In this document: one piece after another, positions 7,372-16,202 of the stretch | Layout of the letters: each line of letters begins with the position of its first letter | How positions within the stretch are numbered: position 1 is the first letter of the stretch | Notes under the pieces: model-generated | Database searches by the model: none | Told to the model about the DNA's origin: nothing | What the model saw: the letters and a program-made list of their open reading frames with translations, nothing else | Assembly: GCF_013396335.1 (NCBI RefSeq) | Contig: NZ_JABWSY010000024.1 | Span: forward strand, 1-60,135 | Length of the DNA stretch: 60,135 nt | DNA from: Bacillus sp. EB106-08-02-XG196 | Lineage (GTDB): Bacteria > Bacillota > Bacilli > Bacillales > Cytobacillaceae | Direction: 5' to 3' | Position numbers and translations under genes: made by a program

Positions 7372-8910
7372 ATGGAACATCAATCCTATTTTTATCAATT
7401 TATTGAGCCTATTTCCAAAGAACTAGCTTTAGTTGCAAGAGAATTAGAAAATAGTATTTTTTCAAGCCCAAGAACCATGCTGACACATGCGCGTGTCTTT
7501 GTGGAAAATATTTTACAGCAGGTTATTAATGTGGAACAATTGTCTATTGATCCTCGTGGTAATTTAAAAGATCACCTTGATATGCTGAGCGATAAAGGTT
7601 ATCTAATGAAAGAAGTACAAGATGCATTACATTTAATTAGGCAAAGTGGAAATCAAGCTGCCCATAATTCGAGAATGTTCCGTTTTTCTGAGGCGCTGTT
7701 ATCATGGGAGGCATTATACAAAATCGTTAAATGGTATGTAGAGGTGTATGGTCCAGTAGATATTACAGTTCCAGATTATCAAGATCCATCTCCTCATATG
7801 GAAAATAGATATGATATGTCTGAGCTTGAAATTCGACTCAAGTCACTTGAAGAGCTTCTTTCTCATTCTGTTCAAAAACTCACCACTGAGCCTGCTCTTG
7901 CAGAAGCGGCGGTAAGTGTGGAAACGCCTCTCGCAATAAGTGAAGAGGTAAATCCAGGATTCACCCCTATTCGGACGCTATCGTTTATTGGCAGACAACT
8001 AGAGGTTCCATATTTTCTTCGGGATGCTTTCTTACTTCCGCAAAGATTTGAAAAATCCGAAACCTTCCTAATAAGACTAGGAGCAGAGCAACAAGCACGG
8101 ATTATGAGTGAGCTGCCAAGTAATCTGGCTGGTCTTCACAATCATGTCAAACGATACAGTGAAAAGAATGATGAAATACTCTTTGAGGAGTTAAAGACCT
8201 TTATTGAGGAAGAAAAAATCAGAAGGAAGCTTTCACTCGAACGATCGGGGGAACTGTTTTTCTTTTACAAGGCTGACCATATCGTTGTTACGGAGGAACT
8301 TTCAAAGGTTCTGCTTACACCAACAGAATTCACTGGGATTCCGAGCTTATTAAGACAATTAAACGATGATCAAATTGAAAGTGTCGGGCAGCTTCCAAAG
8401 GAACTTGTGATTCTTGCAAAATACGAAAATGTTGGTATTGGTACCGTTGAAAAGCTATTTGAGCAACTGAAGAAAAAAGTAAATGAAAAAACCTTAACAC
8501 TAGAGGTGGAGGAGTCTGTTCGGACAAGCAATAAAAATTGGGAATCCTTGTATATCAATGTTAAGCTTGGAAAAGGGAACACGGTTATTCGTGGTGAAAG
8601 TGTACCTGCACTATGGAAAGAAGGTTTAAACTGGATTGAAGATCACCATCTTCCTCTTCATCAACTAGTAGAAGAAGGTGTAGTCCTTGGGGCAACGGAT
8701 AATGGTAAACGCTTTGCTGTAGCGCTTAAACCCATTCATAAAGATAAGAGACCATTTACCCAAGTGCATACCTATCAATCTAAACGAACAGAGACTACCT
8801 ATTACCTTGAAACCAAAATCAATCCTAAATCCGGACTAGAAACTCTCGCGAAACTCCTTACACGTTTAGGAGTAGAGGTGAAAATTCCATTACTCGAAAG
8901 TGACAATTGA
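7372..8910 (+). CDS. DUF4145-domain protein, 512 aa
   Basis: The first 125 residues form a DUF4145 domain: a helical region with SSPRTMLTHARVFVENIL and the signature IRQSGNQAAH. This module also occurs at the N-terminus of some type I restriction subunits and other nucleic-acid enzymes. Residues 180-400 are helical and unassigned; the segment KYENVGIGTVEKLFEQL could be a helix-hairpin-helix. The last 110 residues are beta-rich. No helicase, nuclease or methyltransferase motif is visible, and no restriction genes are nearby. The start at 7372 has GAAGGAG 7 nt upstream. Function is unknown; nucleic-acid binding is a guess. Confidence 0.7.
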   Translation: MEHQSYFYQFIEPISKELALVARELENSIFSSPRTMLTHARVFVENILQQVINVEQLSIDPRGNLKDHLDMLSDKGYLMKEVQDALHLIRQSGNQAAHNSRMFRFSEALLSWEALYKIVKWYVEVYGPVDITVPDYQDPSPHMENRYDMSELEIRLKSLEELLSHSVQKLTTEPALAEAAVSVETPLAISEEVNPGFTPIRTLSFIGRQLEVPYFLRDAFLLPQRFEKSETFLIRLGAEQQARIMSELPSNLAGLHNHVKRYSEKNDEILFEELKTFIEEEKIRRKLSLERSGELFFFYKADHIVVTEELSKVLLTPTEFTGIPSLLRQLNDDQIESVGQLPKELVILAKYENVGIGTVEKLFEQLKKKVNEKTLTLEVEESVRTSNKNWESLYINVKLGKGNTVIRGESVPALWKEGLNWIEDHHLPLHQLVEEGVVLGATDNGKRFAVALKPIHKDKRPFTQVHTYQSKRTETTYYLETKINPKSGLETLAKLLTRLGVEVKIPLLESDN

Positions 8911-8918
8911 CTTTTTTA

Positions 8919-8956
8919 ACACCGGCATCCGAAGAGTGATTGTCGGTATTTTTTTG
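8919..8956 (+). terminator. intrinsic terminator
   Basis: ACCGGCA 8921-8927 pairs with TGTCGGT 8941-8947, followed by seven T. Confidence 0.75.
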
Positions 8957-9071
8957 TTTTTCTAAAAATTGAGTATACCCAAGTAACCAGAAGAGTTATA
9001 ATAAATTGGAATAAATTTAGAGTATCGAAATAAATTAAGGAAGATATTCTAACTAAAAGGTGATGGAGAAA

Positions 9072-10418
9072 ATGAAAAAAACAGATGAAAACCTGAGTAT
9101 GAAATCCTTGTTTATTTTCTTTATTCCTTTAGGATTGTCAGCCAGTCTTGTTACGATATCCCATATTATTATCAACAGTACATTAGTTAGAGCAGATAAT
9201 TCTGAATTTATTTTAGCTAGTTATGCGATTGCCATGAGTCTGTTTGTCATTACGGAACGGCTGGGTAATTTACTTCGTCAAACTTGTTCTTCATTGGTGA
9301 GAGATAAAGATTCGTATAAATTAATGTCTCATTTTGCTTTTTACCTCATCATTAGTTTAATGTTAGTGGCCATTTCAGTTGCCTATACTCCGGCAGGAGA
9401 TTTTATATTTGCGAAAATCTTTGGAGCTAAAGCGAATATGGTGGACGATATTAAGGGGATTTATCAAGTACTCATATTTGTTACAATATTTTCAGCACTT
9501 CGTTGTTTAGCTCAGGGAATTATTATTTATAACCGACAAACGAAATGGTTAACGATTGGAATGGTCATAAGGCTTGCTGCGATGTATTTGTTGTCACTGT
9601 ATTTTATTCAGAGTGGTCAAATTACAGGAAAATCAGGTGCGATTATCTTTTTATTAGGGATGATCATTGAATGTATCATCAGTTTCATTGAAGCTAGGAA
9701 GTTAATAGGTAAAATGCCTGAAAAACACGAAAAACAAATAGAGTCAAAGAGAAGTATTTTTAAATTTTATAGTCCACTTATGTTTTCTTCCGTGATTGTC
9801 GTTATGATTGGTCCGGCAATTAATATTTCTTTAGGGAAAACAATTGATATTGAACTGGCAATCGCTAGTTACGCCATCGCCTTGAGTGTGACTCAATTAA
9901 TTTTAAGTTTTTTCACCTATATCCATCAAATTGTCATCAATTTTTATGGAGACCATAACGCCATTGTAAAAAAATTTTTACTAGTGGTTGGTTTTATCCC
10001 TTTTTTATTGGTTGGGATATTATCCTTTACCCCGCTGGGAGGACTATTTTTAGAGCATGTGATTGGGGTGAACGGGAGACTATTGGATGCAAGTTTACAA
10101 GTGCTCCAAGTTACAATGTTAATGGCCCTTGTGTTTCCGTTTGTAGATTTCTTTAATGGTTTACTAATGGTATATAAGCAAACAAAAGTAACGATTTATT
10201 CTCAGTCTGCCAATTTTATCGTTACAGTGGTTGCGTTAATCATTGGCGTGAATTTTGCAGCTCAATGGAATGGAACAATCGGCGCGATTGCACTTTCAGT
10301 TGGATTTTTAGCTGAATTAATGGTCGTAAGCAGCTTTGTCCACGCCATAGAACGAAAAGAAGGTAAATATAATAGGTTTCGAATAAAGATTTTTTCTAGA
10401 GCAGGAAGGAATCGGTAG
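9072..10418 (+). CDS. MOP-superfamily (MATE/ANK-like) membrane transporter, 448 aa
   Basis: This integral membrane protein has about 12 hydrophobic segments arranged in two similar halves. The segment ASYAIAMSLFVITERLGN in the first half is echoed by ASYAIALSVTQLILSFF in the second, which is expected of the MATE/oligosaccharide-flippase superfamily. Its closest feel is the ANK-like or 'multi-antimicrobial extrusion' group found in Bacillus, not drug MATE pumps. The substrate is unknown. The start at 9072 is preceded by AGGTGAT; ATG 9063 and GTG 9060 overlap that site. It is transcribed alone and converges on the protease gene. Confidence 0.75.
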   Translation: MKKTDENLSMKSLFIFFIPLGLSASLVTISHIIINSTLVRADNSEFILASYAIAMSLFVITERLGNLLRQTCSSLVRDKDSYKLMSHFAFYLIISLMLVAISVAYTPAGDFIFAKIFGAKANMVDDIKGIYQVLIFVTIFSALRCLAQGIIIYNRQTKWLTIGMVIRLAAMYLLSLYFIQSGQITGKSGAIIFLLGMIIECIISFIEARKLIGKMPEKHEKQIESKRSIFKFYSPLMFSSVIVVMIGPAINISLGKTIDIELAIASYAIALSVTQLILSFFTYIHQIVINFYGDHNAIVKKFLLVVGFIPFLLVGILSFTPLGGLFLEHVIGVNGRLLDASLQVLQVTMLMALVFPFVDFFNGLLMVYKQTKVTIYSQSANFIVTVVALIIGVNFAAQWNGTIGAIALSVGFLAELMVVSSFVHAIERKEGKYNRFRIKIFSRAGRNR

Positions 10419-10477
10419 TCTTTGGCTTTATTAAATGTATCCCAAAATATATATGAACTACAATTAGCTGCTGGTCA

Positions 10478-11293
10478 TTATTCTGATAACTGATCTATGA
10501 TTTTCTTTATGTGGTATGAGGGAATGGCGACTCCAACAATTTCCTTTGTCTCTATTTCAGGATTTTGCAAGGTGGCAAAAATCACTCCAACGACTTCACC
10601 ATTTTGATTAAGTATCGGACTTCCGCTATTCCCCTTATAAATAGGAGCTTCAATCATCATAACCGGTACATCCCAGTCGGTTAAGTGAGCTTTTCCTATG
10701 ATTGTACCTTGATTGGCAATTTGGGTAAAGGCTAACGGATTTCCGATAAAGGTGATTTCCTCGCCAACCCATCTTTCCCAATCCTTGTTGATAGCTAGTG
10801 GAAGAAAAGGGAGGTTTTCTGCGTCAATTTCTATAATAGCAACATCTATTTCGGGGTGTTTCGCGACTACCTTGCCACTATATGAATCTCCGGATTTGAA
10901 ATGGACATTTACTTTATTTGTACGGTCAACAACGTGTTCATTGGTAACAATTAATCCATCAGCTGTGACCGTAAAACCCGTTCCTTTTGTTCCATCCCAT
11001 TCAATCGTCACAACGGATTTCTTATATTCTTTCACTTCAGGATGCTTTGATAATTGATTTGACACTTTAACAAAGTTGATAGCAGGGAGGTTAAATATAT
11101 TAATCCACACCTCTAAGCCGCTTATCAAAAGTGCTAGCACGAGCAGGGAACTAACGATTTTTACCATAAACTTTTTCCGTTTCTTCTTTTGAAGTTTCTC
11201 TTTTTCCCATTCCTGCTTATCATCAGGATTAAAAAAGGTCTCCCAGTCGATATCGTCTTCTGTATGTTTTGGGTCGTTCTTTTCGTTATCCAC
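10478..11293 (-). CDS. membrane-anchored S1C (HtrA-like) serine protease without PDZ domain
   Basis: This 271-aa protein has an acidic cytoplasmic N-terminus (1-42, ending in KKKRKKF), one membrane helix (about 43-65) and an extracellular trypsin-like domain. The catalytic triad is visible: H120 in TNEHVV, D150 in HPEIDVAII and S223 in GNSGSP. HtrA family members normally carry a C-terminal PDZ domain; this one stops right after the protease fold, so it probably does not form regulated HtrA cages. Surface protein quality control or signalling cleavage is inferred. It is a single-gene unit. Confidence 0.85.
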   Translation of the reverse strand: MDNEKNDPKHTEDDIDWETFFNPDDKQEWEKEKLQKKKRKKFMVKIVSSLLVLALLISGLEVWINIFNLPAINFVKVSNQLSKHPEVKEYKKSVVTIEWDGTKGTGFTVTADGLIVTNEHVVDRTNKVNVHFKSGDSYSGKVVAKHPEIDVAIIEIDAENLPFLPLAINKDWERWVGEEITFIGNPLAFTQIANQGTIIGKAHLTDWDVPVMMIEAPIYKGNSGSPILNQNGEVVGVIFATLQNPEIETKEIVGVAIPSYHIKKIIDQLSE

Positions 11294-11417
11294 GTTTTAT
11301 CCCTCATTACGAATTTTATATATTCCTATTATAGCGATAATAAATGAAAAACGAATCATTATTATCCACTACAATTTTCATGATAAAATGAATAAAAAAG
11401 CGGAGAGGACTTAAAAG

Positions 11418-12335
11418 ATGGAAATAAAAAAAGTATCTATTATCGGATTAGGAGCATTAGGAATCTTATTTGGGAGCCATTTCGCCAAGAGAATGCCGAA
11501 GGAAGATGTAAGAATTATTGCCGACCGTAAGCGAATCGATAAATATAAAGAAGAACATGTTTATTGTAATGGTGAACTTTGCGACTTCCACTATGTAACT
11601 CCCGAAGAACCCTGTGAACCAGCAGATTTACTAATCTTCACAGTAAAATATGAGGGCTTACATGATGCTATCCAAGCTGTCCAACACCATATAGGAAAGG
11701 ACACAATCATTTTATCCGCCTTAAATGGCATTACTAGTGAAGGGATCATTGGTCAAGTATATGGTTTGGATAGGATCCTATATAGTGTGGCCCAAGGAAT
11801 GGATGCGGTAAAGGTAGGAAATAAACTTACATACGACCATTTAGGAATGCTTTGCTATGGTGATCAGAAGCCTGGTATGATATCTAAAAAGGTTAAGACT
11901 GTTGCGGCTTTTTTTGATAAAATTGATTTTCCATATGAAATTGACACCAATATGAATAAGCGGCTATGGGGAAAATTTATGCTGAATGTAGGAGTCAATC
12001 AAACCGTCGCTGTTTATAAAAGCAATTATGGTGAAGTTCAACGAGAAGGCGAAGCGAGGGAAACCATGATCGCTGCAATGAGAGAGGTAATTACCTTATC
12101 TGAATACGAGGGGATTAATCTTAGTGAGGCAGACCTGAATTATTGGTTAAGTGTGTTAGCTACTTTAAGCCCAGAGGGGAAACCTTCCATGGCGCAGGAT
12201 TTGGAAGCGCGTCGTTATAGTGAGGTGGCTTTATTTGCGGGAGCAGTATTGGAGATGGGGCAAAAACATCGAGTACCAACCCCTATAAACAAAAAACTAT
12301 ATGACTCCATTAAATCCATTGAAAGTACTTATTGA
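11418..12335 (+). CDS. ketopantoate reductase family (ApbA/PanE) oxidoreductase, 305 aa
   Basis: An N-terminal Rossmann fold starts with IIGLGALGILFGSHFA, the NADP-binding GxGxxG variant of the family. The ApbA C-terminal helical domain contains KLWGKF-like 'KRLWGKFMLNVGVNQT' (about residues 178-193) and PSMAQDLEARR. Enzymes of this family reduce 2-dehydropantoate to pantoate for CoA synthesis, but many paralogues act on other 2-keto acids. There are no panB, panC or panD genes nearby, so the true substrate is uncertain. GAGAGGA precedes the ATG. Confidence 0.85.
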   Translation: MEIKKVSIIGLGALGILFGSHFAKRMPKEDVRIIADRKRIDKYKEEHVYCNGELCDFHYVTPEEPCEPADLLIFTVKYEGLHDAIQAVQHHIGKDTIILSALNGITSEGIIGQVYGLDRILYSVAQGMDAVKVGNKLTYDHLGMLCYGDQKPGMISKKVKTVAAFFDKIDFPYEIDTNMNKRLWGKFMLNVGVNQTVAVYKSNYGEVQREGEARETMIAAMREVITLSEYEGINLSEADLNYWLSVLATLSPEGKPSMAQDLEARRYSEVALFAGAVLEMGQKHRVPTPINKKLYDSIKSIESTY

Positions 12336-12390
12336 AAAAGTAACCTCTTTGTTATTTAAAAAGAGTCTTTCGTGTCCTGGCTATTTTTTT

Positions 12391-12427
12391 AAAAGCCGTT
12401 CTCTGAATATGGAGGACGGCTTTTTTT
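12391..12427. terminator. intrinsic terminator between converging genes
   Basis: AAAGCCGT..CTC tgaatat GGAG.ACGGCTTT stem followed by a T-run on the + strand and a shorter one on the - strand. Confidence 0.8.
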
Positions 12428-12438
12428 GTCATTGGTAT

Positions 12439-13776
12439 TTAAGATTTACGGGACTTTGAAAAAACAAATATCACTACACTTTTAATAATACCTGGCTTCA
12501 TTAAAGAAGTTATTGGTCGAACTAGATTCATTACTTTGACAAACGAGTTGTAAATTTCTTGATTCTGTGAGGATAAAAGAAAGATATTTTTTGCATACCA
12601 TTGCTGTAAAGAAAGACCAAAGGGCTTTTTCCCTTTCGTGGCAGGATATCGGAAATCTTCTGTAATGACCATATTCCAAATAGGGGAAATGATTTTCGCA
12701 GCACTTTTGTGAAACGCCGCTGGAACTTTATGTAGTTCCCCTTCATGCTTCTGCAACAGTTTTTGCAGCGCAAGCGCTTCTAATATGGCAATACTCATTC
12801 CTTGACCAAAAACGGGATCTATTCTGCAAACCGTATCACCAATCTGCACTAATCCATTTGGTGAATTTTCTACCTTATCAAATCGTCTCCAAATGATATT
12901 CGGGATACGGTAGAGTGATGTTTTGGTTAAGGGAGTCGCATTTTCTATTTCTTGATAGATATCTAGTCGTGGCAGTTTCTTTACCATTTCTATAAAGCCG
13001 TTATCATCTTTTACTACTTCTTGATTATTAACTGAGTTATGATAGCCCATAAGAGTAACAATATAACGATTTCCCTCTACCTTTGAAATAGTACCACCTA
13101 TTTTTTCCTGAGGCGGGTTAGGATATACCATTTTAATCTTCCAGTCCCTGTCTTGATTTTCAGATAGCTCAAATTGTTTACTCACATAGCTTAAGTTGAT
13201 TTCAACTTTTTCCTCAGGAATACCGAACCCGTGTTTACCTAACCAGTTCGAAGAAAGACTGCTAACTCCACTGGCATCGACCACAAGATCAGCTATTATT
13301 GATTCATCTTTTAGTTGAACACCGATAATTTGATTTTGTTCTTCATTATATAAAAAATCCTCGACCACTTGATTGTAAGAAAAAACAACGTTAGGAATTC
13401 TTTTTATATATTGTTCAATATGCCATTCTAAATGCGGCCGCGTCTGTAGTGTGGTATTGTACCCGCCGTCATAGCGAACCTTCCAAGCACCATGGTGAAA
13501 CCATGCGAGATCAATGGTTGAGTTGATTTTAACAGCCCCAGTACGATGGAAATCTTCTGTTATACCAGGTAATAACTCCTCTAGTCCATACTCACCAGCA
13601 TGTAGAAGGGCATGTAAATGTTCGCCTTGTGGAGCACCTTTCCTTGGCGAAGGTCCTGCTTGCACTTGATCACGTTCCAAAATGACCACTTCTTTATAAA
13701 TATCCGACAGCACACGTGCTGCTAATTTTCCGGAAATACCCCCGCCAATAATGATTGCTTTGTTCTTTGAAGACAC
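12439..13776 (-). CDS. FAD-dependent monooxygenase-like oxidoreductase, 445 aa
   Basis: The N-terminal dinucleotide motif IIIGGGISGKLAARVL (about residues 8-23), followed by a strand ending in ILERD, binds the FAD ADP part. The second FAD motif is GDTVCRIDPVFGQGMSIA (about 305-322), as in p-hydroxybenzoate-hydroxylase-type flavoproteins, tryptophan halogenases and squalene-epoxidase relatives. The segment QGEHLHALL near residue 50 occurs in an uncharacterised branch. No substrate can be assigned. I chose GTG at 13776 because AGGTGG lies 8 nt upstream; GTG 13788 lacks a usable site. A 131-aa unknown gene lies just upstream on the same strand, separated by a small terminator. Confidence 0.8.
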   Translation of the reverse strand: MSSKNKAIIIGGGISGKLAARVLSDIYKEVVILERDQVQAGPSPRKGAPQGEHLHALLHAGEYGLEELLPGITEDFHRTGAVKINSTIDLAWFHHGAWKVRYDGGYNTTLQTRPHLEWHIEQYIKRIPNVVFSYNQVVEDFLYNEEQNQIIGVQLKDESIIADLVVDASGVSSLSSNWLGKHGFGIPEEKVEINLSYVSKQFELSENQDRDWKIKMVYPNPPQEKIGGTISKVEGNRYIVTLMGYHNSVNNQEVVKDDNGFIEMVKKLPRLDIYQEIENATPLTKTSLYRIPNIIWRRFDKVENSPNGLVQIGDTVCRIDPVFGQGMSIAILEALALQKLLQKHEGELHKVPAAFHKSAAKIISPIWNMVITEDFRYPATKGKKPFGLSLQQWYAKNIFLLSSQNQEIYNSFVKVMNLVRPITSLMKPGIIKSVVIFVFSKSRKS

Positions 13777-13823
13777 GAAATTTACCACCTGCCATAATTA
13801 TTAATAAAAAGGACAATAGAAAA

Positions 13824-13847
13824 AGCAACCCTATGGGGTTACTTAAG
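13824..13847 (-). terminator. intrinsic terminator of the 131-aa gene
   Basis: On the - strand AACCCC ata GGGGTT-type stem directly after the stop codon, followed by GCTTTTTC. It separates this gene from the monooxygenase gene downstream. Confidence 0.65.
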
Positions 13848-14243
13848 TTAGGCGCCAAGTTTTTCTGAAATGTATAGAGAATTGGTTTCATCCCAGTGAA
13901 AAATACCTTCTTGGAGTTGTATGGTTGTATCAAAAGGACGAGGTATCGGTAAATCTCCCAGCTGCTCCATCAATTGTTCTCTTAATTGAAGGAGTTCATT
14001 TCTCGAAGCAATCCGAATAACTTGTTTTAGGGAGAGCTCCTTTAAGTTAATACTTTTACTGTTACAGATGCTATCCTGGAATGGCTTGTTAAACTGGATC
14101 ATCATTTGTAAATCATTAAGGCAGGCAACCCCAAAAACATCTTTTATGATGTCATCATATTTAAGCTGGTAGCCAGTTGCAAATTTAATAATTCTCTTTT
14201 CGGGATTTTCTAAAATATAAATTGTATCAATTTGATTTTTCAT
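13848..14243 (-). CDS. hypothetical protein, 131 aa
   Basis: I do not recognise this protein. It is soluble with mixed composition. The first 30 residues suggest beta strands (IDTIYILENPEKRIIKF). The middle is helical with a leucine-rich stretch (ELSLKQVIRIASRNELLQLREQLMEQL, about 70-96) that could form a coiled coil. The end is a short beta-rich tail. There is no signal peptide or membrane helix. The ATG is preceded by a modest AAGGGTG site. The gene is divergent from the desaturase gene and upstream of the flavoprotein gene. Confidence 0.65.
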   Translation of the reverse strand: MKNQIDTIYILENPEKRIIKFATGYQLKYDDIIKDVFGVACLNDLQMMIQFNKPFQDSICNSKSINLKELSLKQVIRIASRNELLQLREQLMEQLGDLPIPRPFDTTIQLQEGIFHWDETNSLYISEKLGA

Positions 14244-14364
14244 TTATTAGCACCCTTTTGTTCTAAACAGTAGCCTCATTCCTTACACCACTGCGTTAGT
14301 TGATTAAAACATTGTTATTTTATTATAGCACAGATTTGAAATTTTGGGGCAAGAGACAACCTTA

Positions 14365-14394
14365 TGTGACATTTGTCATACTCTGCACATGACA
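14365..14394 (+). promoter_or_regulatory. candidate DesR operator upstream of the desaturase gene
   Basis: Perfect inverted repeat TGACA-TT-TGTCA at 14367-14378, followed 11 bp later by the half site ATGACA (14389-14394). It is centred about 65 bp upstream of the likely transcription start, where DesR activates des in B. subtilis. Confidence 0.55.
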
Positions 14395-14402
14395 CCTGGT
14401 AC

Positions 14403-14431
14403 TTACCGTAATGATTTTATTTCCCTATACT
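14403..14431 (+). promoter_or_regulatory. candidate sigma-A promoter of the desaturase gene
   Basis: TTACCG, 17-bp spacer, TATACT (14426-14431). The good -10 and weak -35 boxes fit an activator-dependent promoter. Confidence 0.5.
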
Positions 14432-14466
14432 TGGATTAACGACACAAACTGAAGGGAATTAAAAAA

Positions 14467-15501
14467 ATGTCTGTACAACAAAATACGAAGAATTTACGAA
14501 AACAGGTTGCTCCATTTGAAAAATCAACAACAAAAGAAAGTATCTGGCAAATCATAAACACGGTTGGACCGTTTATTCTATTATGGTTTCTTGCATATCA
14601 AAGCTTAGCTGTTTCTTATTGGTTAGCATTAGTACCAATTGTGCTTGCAGCAGGATTCTTAGTACGAATTTTTATCATATTTCACGATTGTACCCATCAT
14701 TCATTTTTTAAAAACAGGATGGCAAATCGAGCAGTTGGTACCGCAATGGGAGTTTTAACATTATTCCCATTTGATCAATGGGGACACGAACATTCCGTTC
14801 ATCATGCAACGAGTGGTAACTTGGATAAGCGTGGTACAGGGGATATTTGGACGCTAACTGTTGATGAATATTTGGCAGCACCTCTTAAATTACGTATAGC
14901 GTATCGTTTTTATCGTAATCCAATTGTTATGTTTGGGTTAGGACCAATTTATGTATTCATGCTTAAGAATCGTTTCAACAGAAAAGGTGCTCGTAAGAAA
15001 GAACGAATGAACACGTATTTAACAAATGTGATTCTTGTTGCTTTGATTGCATTGCTTTCTTGGGCAATTGGCTGGCAGTCATTTCTACTTGTACAAGGCA
15101 CTATTTTCATGATTTCAGGTTCAGCTGGTATTTGGTTATTTTATGTGCAGCATACTTTTGAGGATTCTTACTTTGAAGAAGATAAAGACTGGGAATATGT
15201 TAAGGCAGCTGTAGAAGGAAGTTCTTTTTATAAGCTTCCAAAACTTCTGCAATTTTTAACAGGTAATATTGGTTTCCACCATGTTCACCACCTAAGCCCA
15301 AGGGTTCCGAATTATAAACTAGAAGAGGCTCATAATGAGACGACTCCATTACAAAACGTACCAACCATTTCACTTGCAACAAGCTTAAAGTCACTACGTT
15401 TCCGTCTTTGGGATGAAAAGGCAAAGAACTTTGTAGCCTTCAAGGACGTTAAAGCTTTAGTAGAGAAACGTATTTCTGTTCAAGCAAAACCTGAACTTTA
15501 A
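14467..15501 (+). CDS. des: membrane acyl-lipid desaturase (Des-type), 344 aa
   Basis: This membrane di-iron desaturase introduces a double bond into membrane phospholipid acyl chains to keep membranes fluid in the cold. The three histidine boxes are intact: HDCTHH (73-78), HEHSVHH (107-113) and HHVHH (about 275-280). Hydrophobic pairs flank boxes one and two and lie at about 185-225. It matches the B. subtilis delta-5 desaturase Des in length and in its locus. A promoter and DesR-like operator lie upstream, and a damaged desR lies downstream. AAGGGAA precedes the ATG. Confidence 0.88.
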   Translation: MSVQQNTKNLRKQVAPFEKSTTKESIWQIINTVGPFILLWFLAYQSLAVSYWLALVPIVLAAGFLVRIFIIFHDCTHHSFFKNRMANRAVGTAMGVLTLFPFDQWGHEHSVHHATSGNLDKRGTGDIWTLTVDEYLAAPLKLRIAYRFYRNPIVMFGLGPIYVFMLKNRFNRKGARKKERMNTYLTNVILVALIALLSWAIGWQSFLLVQGTIFMISGSAGIWLFYVQHTFEDSYFEEDKDWEYVKAAVEGSSFYKLPKLLQFLTGNIGFHHVHHLSPRVPNYKLEEAHNETTPLQNVPTISLATSLKSLRFRLWDEKAKNFVAFKDVKALVEKRISVQAKPEL

Positions 15502-15585
15502 GGTTACTCAACATGGCTGACTCTCCGGACGTAGAGGAGAGTCTCCTGCATGACTAGCAGCTGCTCGATGAGGGAGAGATAGATA
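15502..15585 (+). other. short des-desR spacer where desK is expected; possible desK remnant
   Basis: In B. subtilis the histidine kinase gene desK lies between des and desR. Here only 84 bp remain. They hold a hairpin (GACTCTCC 15519-15526 with GGAGAGTC 15536-15543) and, just before desR, CTGCTCG followed by ATGAGGGAGAGAT. The latter reads M-R-E-R, like the GMRERLE segment near the end of DesK-type kinases. The remnant idea is tentative. Confidence 0.35.
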
Positions 15586-16089
15586 ATGATTCGAATTGTA
15601 ATTGCAGAAGATCAGGAGCTGCTTTTAGAGGCCATGCGGAATCTGCTGAATCTTGAAGATGATATCGAAGTTGTTGGTAGTGCAGTCAATGGGGTAGAGG
15701 CCATCATGCTTGTGAACCAATTACAGCCGGATATTTGTATTATGGATATAGAAATGCCTGAAAAGAGTGGACTCGAGGCTGCAGAGTCTTTACAGGTCGA
15801 TGGCTGTAAGGTGATTATTCTAACAACCTTTGCTAGACCAGGTTATTTTAAACGTGCAATGAAAGCGGATGTACGAGGCTATCTACTTAAAGACAATCCT
15901 AGCGAGGAGTTAGCTTTATCTATTCGGAGTATTATGGATGGAAAGCGAATTTATTCTAAAGAACTCATGGACGAGGATATAGGTGAAGCTGATCCACTCT
16001 TACAGAAATCCTCTCAAAGTATCAATAAAGGATCTGTCCGAAACTATTTATCATCTATTATGGATAAAATTAAGTTACCGACAGGCTGA
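15586..16089 (+). CDS. desR: DesR-like response regulator with a damaged DNA-binding domain
   Basis: Residues 1-120 form an intact receiver domain very like DesR: acidic pocket AEDQ, phospho-acceptor D54 in CIMDIEMPEKSG, TTFARPGYF and K102 in GYLLKD. The LuxR-type DNA-binding domain should follow over about 60 residues. Instead, the sequence jumps from EADPLL through a short scrambled piece to INKGSVRNYLSSIMDKIKL, losing about 24 residues including the first HTH helix. It then ends PTG-stop. A +2 frame at that point reads V-T-D-R, like the normal VTNR, which suggests a further frameshift. Overall length is 167 aa against about 199 for DesR. Probably a non-functional regulator or a receiver-only protein. 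Confidence 0.8.
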   Translation: MIRIVIAEDQELLLEAMRNLLNLEDDIEVVGSAVNGVEAIMLVNQLQPDICIMDIEMPEKSGLEAAESLQVDGCKVIILTTFARPGYFKRAMKADVRGYLLKDNPSEELALSIRSIMDGKRIYSKELMDEDIGEADPLLQKSSQSINKGSVRNYLSSIMDKIKLPTG

Positions 16090-16120
16090 AAAAGCATCCA
16101 CATTGGATGCTTTTTTTGTT
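16088..16120 (+). terminator. intrinsic terminator after desR
   Basis: AAGCATCC acatt GGATGCTT stem followed by a T-run; it overlaps the desR stop codon. Confidence 0.85.
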
Positions 16121-16202
16121 TTTTTAGTAGTAAATGGTATGATTTTTCTAGTAGGTCTTTAAAGGAAGGCAGGTAAAAGGATGAATACGTACGAGGGGGA
16201 AA

